A stretch of 64,000 bases of DNA. Origin: Micrococcus cohnii. Lineage in GTDB: Bacteria; Actinomycetota; Actinomycetes; Actinomycetales; Micrococcaceae. Positions 61,181 through 64,000 of the stretch are shown here, piece after piece. The notes below the pieces were generated by a model. The model was given only the letters and a program-made list of their open reading frames with translations. It made no database searches and was not told the origin of the DNA. The translations under genes and the position numbers were made by a program. How positions within the stretch are numbered: position 1 is the stretch's first letter; each line of letters begins with the position of its first letter. Location of the stretch: positions 1,674,001 through 1,738,000 of the forward strand of contig NZ_JACHNA010000001.1 in assembly GCF_014205175.1 (NCBI RefSeq). Direction: 5' to 3'.

Positions 61181-62449
61181 CTAGGCCTCGTCGCCCTCGC
61201 CGGCGGCGAGCTGGCCACATGCCCCGTCGATCTCCTTGCCGCGGGTGTCGCGCAGGCTCGTCGGGATGCCCGCGTCCTGCAGTCGCTGCACGAACTCGCG
61301 CATGACGGCCGGCTCGGAGGACGTCCAGATCGATCCCGGCGTCGGGTTCAGCGGGATCGGGTTGACGTGCACCCAGCCCCGGCCGCGCGCGTTGAGCTTC
61401 TTCGCGAGCAGGTCCGCACGCCACATGTGGTCGTTCATGTCCTTGATGAGCGCGTACTCGATCGACACGCGGCGGCCGGTCTGCCGGAAATAGTCGTAGG
61501 CCGCATCGATCGCCTCATCGACCTTCCACCGCGAGTTCACCGGGATCAGCTCGTCGCGCAGCTCGTCGTCGGGGGCGTGCAGGGACAGCGCGAACGTCAC
61601 CGGCACCGCCTCCTGCGTGAGCTTGCGGATGGCCGGGACGAGTCCGACGGTCGAGACCGTGATGTTGCGCGCGGACATGCCCAGACCCTCGGGCGAGGGG
61701 TCCACCATGCGGTGCACGGCCTGCATGAGCCGCTTGTAGTTCGCCAGCGGTTCGCCCATGCCCATGAACACGATGTTCGTGACGCGCTCGGCGTCGTGTG
61801 CTCCGCCGCCGCGGGTGCCGCCGAGGCCGCCGGCCGCGATCACCTGGTTGGCGACGACGACCTGCTCGACGATCTCCGCGGCGGACATGTTGCGGGTCAG
61901 CCCGTTCTGGCCGGTCGCGCAGAACGGGCAGTTCATGCCGCAGCCGGCCTGGCTCGAGACGCACAGGGTGATGCGCCCCGGGTAGCGCATGAGCACCGAC
62001 TCGACGAGGGCCCCGTCGAACAGGCGCCACAGGAACTTCACGGTGTCGCCCTTGTCCGTCTCGAAGCGACGGACCTCCGTGAGCAGCGGCGGGAAGAACG
62101 CCTCGGCGATCTCGGCGCGGCGGTCCTTGGGCAGGTCCGTCATCTGCTCGGGGTCGGTCGTGTAGTGCTCGAAGTAGTGCACCGAGAGCTGCTTGGCCCG
62201 GAACGCGGGCAGGCCCAGCTCCTTCATCCGCTCCTGCCGCTCGGCGAGCGTCAGGTCCGCCAGGTGCGTGGGCGGCTGCGTCACGCGCGGCTGCTTGAAC
62301 TGCAGGGTCGGGCGGCCGTCGGGGCCCATGGGCTGGGTCCACCCCTCGGCCTTGGGCATCACCTGGGGCCGCTCGGCGGTCGCGGCCGCAGAACGCGCGG
62401 CCGGGCGGGGACGGCGGGCGGCGTCGTGGCGGGAAGTCTTCTCAGTCAT
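61181..62449 (-). CDS. rlmN: 23S rRNA (adenine2503-C2)/tRNA methyltransferase RlmN
   Basis: A 422-residue radical SAM methyltransferase that methylates A2503 of 23S rRNA and A37 of some tRNAs. The iron-sulphur motif is [11 protein letters not shown]. The methyl-carrier cysteine is in the C-terminal [14 protein letters not shown], and GMGEPLANY is the SAM-contact motif. A basic N-terminal extension of about 60 residues is present, common in actinobacteria. ATG 62449 is chosen because GACAAT lies 7 nt upstream, the same layout as idi; ATG 62458 is inside that hexamer. Confidence 0.95.
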   Translation of the reverse strand: MTEKTSRHDAARRPRPAARSAAATAERPQVMPKAEGWTQPMGPDGRPTLQFKQPRVTQPPTHLADLTLAERQERMKELGLPAFRAKQLSVHYFEHYTTDPEQMTDLPKDRRAEIAEAFFPPLLTEVRRFETDKGDTVKFLWRLFDGALVESVLMRYPGRITLCVSSQAGCGMNCPFCATGQNGLTRNMSAAEIVEQVVVANQVIAAGGLGGTRGGGAHDAERVTNIVFMGMGEPLANYKRLMQAVHRMVDPSPEGLGMSARNITVSTVGLVPAIRKLTQEAVPVTFALSLHAPDDELRDELIPVNSRWKVDEAIDAAYDYFRQTGRRVSIEYALIKDMNDHMWRADLLAKKLNARGRGWVHVNPIPLNPTPGSIWTSSEPAVMREFVQRLQDAGIPTSLRDTRGKEIDGACGQLAAGEGDEA

Positions 62450-62494
62450 CCCCGCCATTGTCCCACCGGGCCCGACCGGCCGCCACGACGCCGG

Positions 62495-63853
62495 TCACGG
62501 GCGCCCCTCCCGCACGTGGACGATCCGGTCGCGACCGGCGAGCCAGCCGAAGCCGGCGGCCGCCAGCCCGGAGGCCCCGAAGAGCACGGCGGACGGGGCG
62601 TAGGAGCCGGTCGCCGCGTACAGCTGCCCCACGGCGAGGGTGCCGAAAGAACCGAGCCCGTAGCCGAGGAACTGCATCATGGCGGAGACCCGCCCGGCCA
62701 TCGCCGCGTCTGCGGAGCGCAGGCCGATCATCGTGAGTGCCACGGCCGTGAGCCCGCCCTGGCCGAGACCCAGCATGAGCGCCCACGCGGCGGACAGGCC
62801 GAGGGGGCCGACGATGACCAGCACGAAGCCGAGGCCGGTGAGCAGCGCGCACACCACGGTCAGCCCGGACTGGCTCGGCCGCCGCGCGGCCAGCACGGGC
62901 ACGATGAGCGAGCCCAGCATCTGCGCGGCGATGCAGACGAAGACGAGCACCCCCGCCGCCGATGCGTCGAGGCCGCGGTCGCGCAGGATCGGGGCCATCC
63001 ACGCGAACACGGCGAACGAACTGACCGCCTGGCAGGCCATGAGCGCGGTCAGGTGCCACGCAGTACGAGAGGTCCAGGGGCTGGGCGTCGGTTCCGCCGG
63101 GGCGGGGGCCTCGACGACGGCGCGCTCGGGCCCGCCGTCGGACTCGCTGACCTCGTCGCGGCGCGGCGGCCGCACGACCCAGCGAGACGGCACGCGCCCG
63201 ACGCGACCGCGGACGGCCCACAGCGCCGGCCCGACCAGCAGCAGCGCGACCGCCGCGACATAGGCCCAGAAGCCCAGCGTGCGGTGCCACTCGTGTGCGG
63301 TCGCTTCGTACACGGGCACGGTCATGGCCGCGGCGAGGGCGGCCGAGAGGCAGATCACCATGGTGTACACGCCGCTCATCAGTCCCATGCGCTGCGGGAA
63401 GTCCATCTTCACCACGACCGGCAGCGTCACATTGCCGACGGCGACGCCCGCCCCGCACAGCACCGTGCCCGCCCACAGCGGGGCGAGCCCCAGGCCCGCG
63501 ACGTCCAGCCCTCGCAGCCCCAGGCCGAGGCTCACGAGCACCAGCGCGGCCAGCAGCGTCGGCCACGTGCCCAGGCGCGGCAACAGCCAGGCGCCCAGCG
63601 GCGAGAGCAGTCCCACCAGGAGCACGGGGATCCATGAGAGCAGCGTGACCTGCCCGGCCGTCAGACCGAGGGCGTCGGTCAGCTCCGGCAGGATGGCGGC
63701 GGCGGAGGAGAACAGGGTCCGCAGGTTCAGGGCCGCCAGGACGACGCACACCGCAAGGTAGACGGTCACCCAGGGGGACCGTCTCGTCGGCCACACCGCG
63801 TCCGGGATCCACCCGGCGGGCTCGGCTCGGGTGCGGCGTCGGACGCGCGGCAT
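62495..63853 (-). CDS. CynX/NimT family MFS transporter
   Basis: A 452-residue major facilitator with 12 predicted membrane segments. NLRTLFSSAAAILPEL in TM1 and GLMSGVYTMVICLSAALAA are typical of the CynX/NimT group (cyanate, 2-nitroimidazole and related compounds). A charged cytoplasmic loop of about 50 residues lies in the middle (around 205-255). The start at 63853 has GAGGAG 8 nt upstream. The role is probably export or uptake of a small anion or drug; the substrate is not predictable. Confidence 0.85.
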   Translation of the reverse strand: MPRVRRRTRAEPAGWIPDAVWPTRRSPWVTVYLAVCVVLAALNLRTLFSSAAAILPELTDALGLTAGQVTLLSWIPVLLVGLLSPLGAWLLPRLGTWPTLLAALVLVSLGLGLRGLDVAGLGLAPLWAGTVLCGAGVAVGNVTLPVVVKMDFPQRMGLMSGVYTMVICLSAALAAAMTVPVYEATAHEWHRTLGFWAYVAAVALLLVGPALWAVRGRVGRVPSRWVVRPPRRDEVSESDGGPERAVVEAPAPAEPTPSPWTSRTAWHLTALMACQAVSSFAVFAWMAPILRDRGLDASAAGVLVFVCIAAQMLGSLIVPVLAARRPSQSGLTVVCALLTGLGFVLVIVGPLGLSAAWALMLGLGQGGLTAVALTMIGLRSADAAMAGRVSAMMQFLGYGLGSFGTLAVGQLYAATGSYAPSAVLFGASGLAAAGFGWLAGRDRIVHVREGRP

Positions 63854-63997
63854 GACAAAGACTCCTCGCAGATCGATGGATGTTGGCCTGCCGTTCACCT
63901 TGAGATGAGACGAGGTCGCGTCACACCCCGCGCAGCGAGCCGACAGGAGCCCGCTCGCCGAGGGCACCGTACGCCTGGCCGCTGCACACTGACCCTC

Positions 63998-64000
63998 ATG
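63998..64000 (+). other. Possible start codon of a gene running off the window
   Basis: The last three bases are ATG. CACACT lies 7 nt before it, similar in spacing to the leaderless starts elsewhere in the window. The 144-bp gap to the divergent transporter start contains no other signal that I can support. Confidence 0.3.

Overview
The window is GC-rich actinobacterial DNA, most likely from the Micrococcales and plausibly a Micrococcaceae member. Codons end almost entirely in G or C, GTG starts are frequent, and many genes have a TANNNT-type -10 hexamer 6-8 nt before the start codon, which suggests leaderless transcripts. The gene content (phenylacetate catabolism, BioMNY, Idi, RlmN, DUF1846, IS481 and IS3 relics) fits a free-living aerobic heterotroph. 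The genus cannot be fixed from the sequence alone.

Layout. 1-8.6 kb: the end of selO, a secreted glycerophosphodiesterase, a Rieske ferredoxin, an aromatic aminotransferase, and a divergent IclR regulator / mobA-type hydroxylase pair with two matching operators. A translationally coupled WXG-like small protein and alpha/beta hydrolase follow. 8.7-24.8 kb: a nearly complete phenylacetate (paa) regulon in five transcription units: paaABCDEG, an MHS transporter, paaJFH, paaZ and paaK, plus a TetR regulator. A TetR-type palindrome precedes each of the five units. A lipoprotein gene, panD and a DUF559 relic are interspersed. 25-38.3 kb: a RecB-nuclease/helicase fusion, two acyl-CoA ligases, purB, two adjacent TRIC-family membrane proteins, a DUF1846 gene, a 31-bp repeat cluster and a 5'-truncated HNH endonuclease gene. 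38.6-45.6 kb: a PadR/membrane-protein pair, then the biotin uptake genes bioM, bioN and bioY with an embedded acyl-CoA ligase and thiolase, and a BioQ-like operator before bioY.

45.8-52.8 kb is the main discovery of this reading. A 7,003-bp segment is bounded by inverted repeats beginning TGTCGAGATGCA and by a 5-bp duplication (ACGCG). It interrupts an IS481-family transposase reading frame: joining the two flanks restores the helix-turn-helix coding sequence in frame. The segment carries a truncated formylglycine-generating-enzyme-like gene, a MerR-type promoter with merA, an IS3-family element, a cupin fragment, and a MarR / Bcr-CflA exporter / NmrA-like module. It has no transposase of its own that would match its ends.

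53-64 kb returns to chromosomal genes: a YetF-like membrane protein, an SWIM-SNF2 helicase, an SDR-DUF2867 protein, idi, trxA, aroQ, rlmN and a CynX/NimT-type exporter. Three copies of an approximately 72-bp palindromic element are scattered in intergenic DNA at 38.3, 53.2 and 60.0 kb; one abuts the truncated HNH gene.
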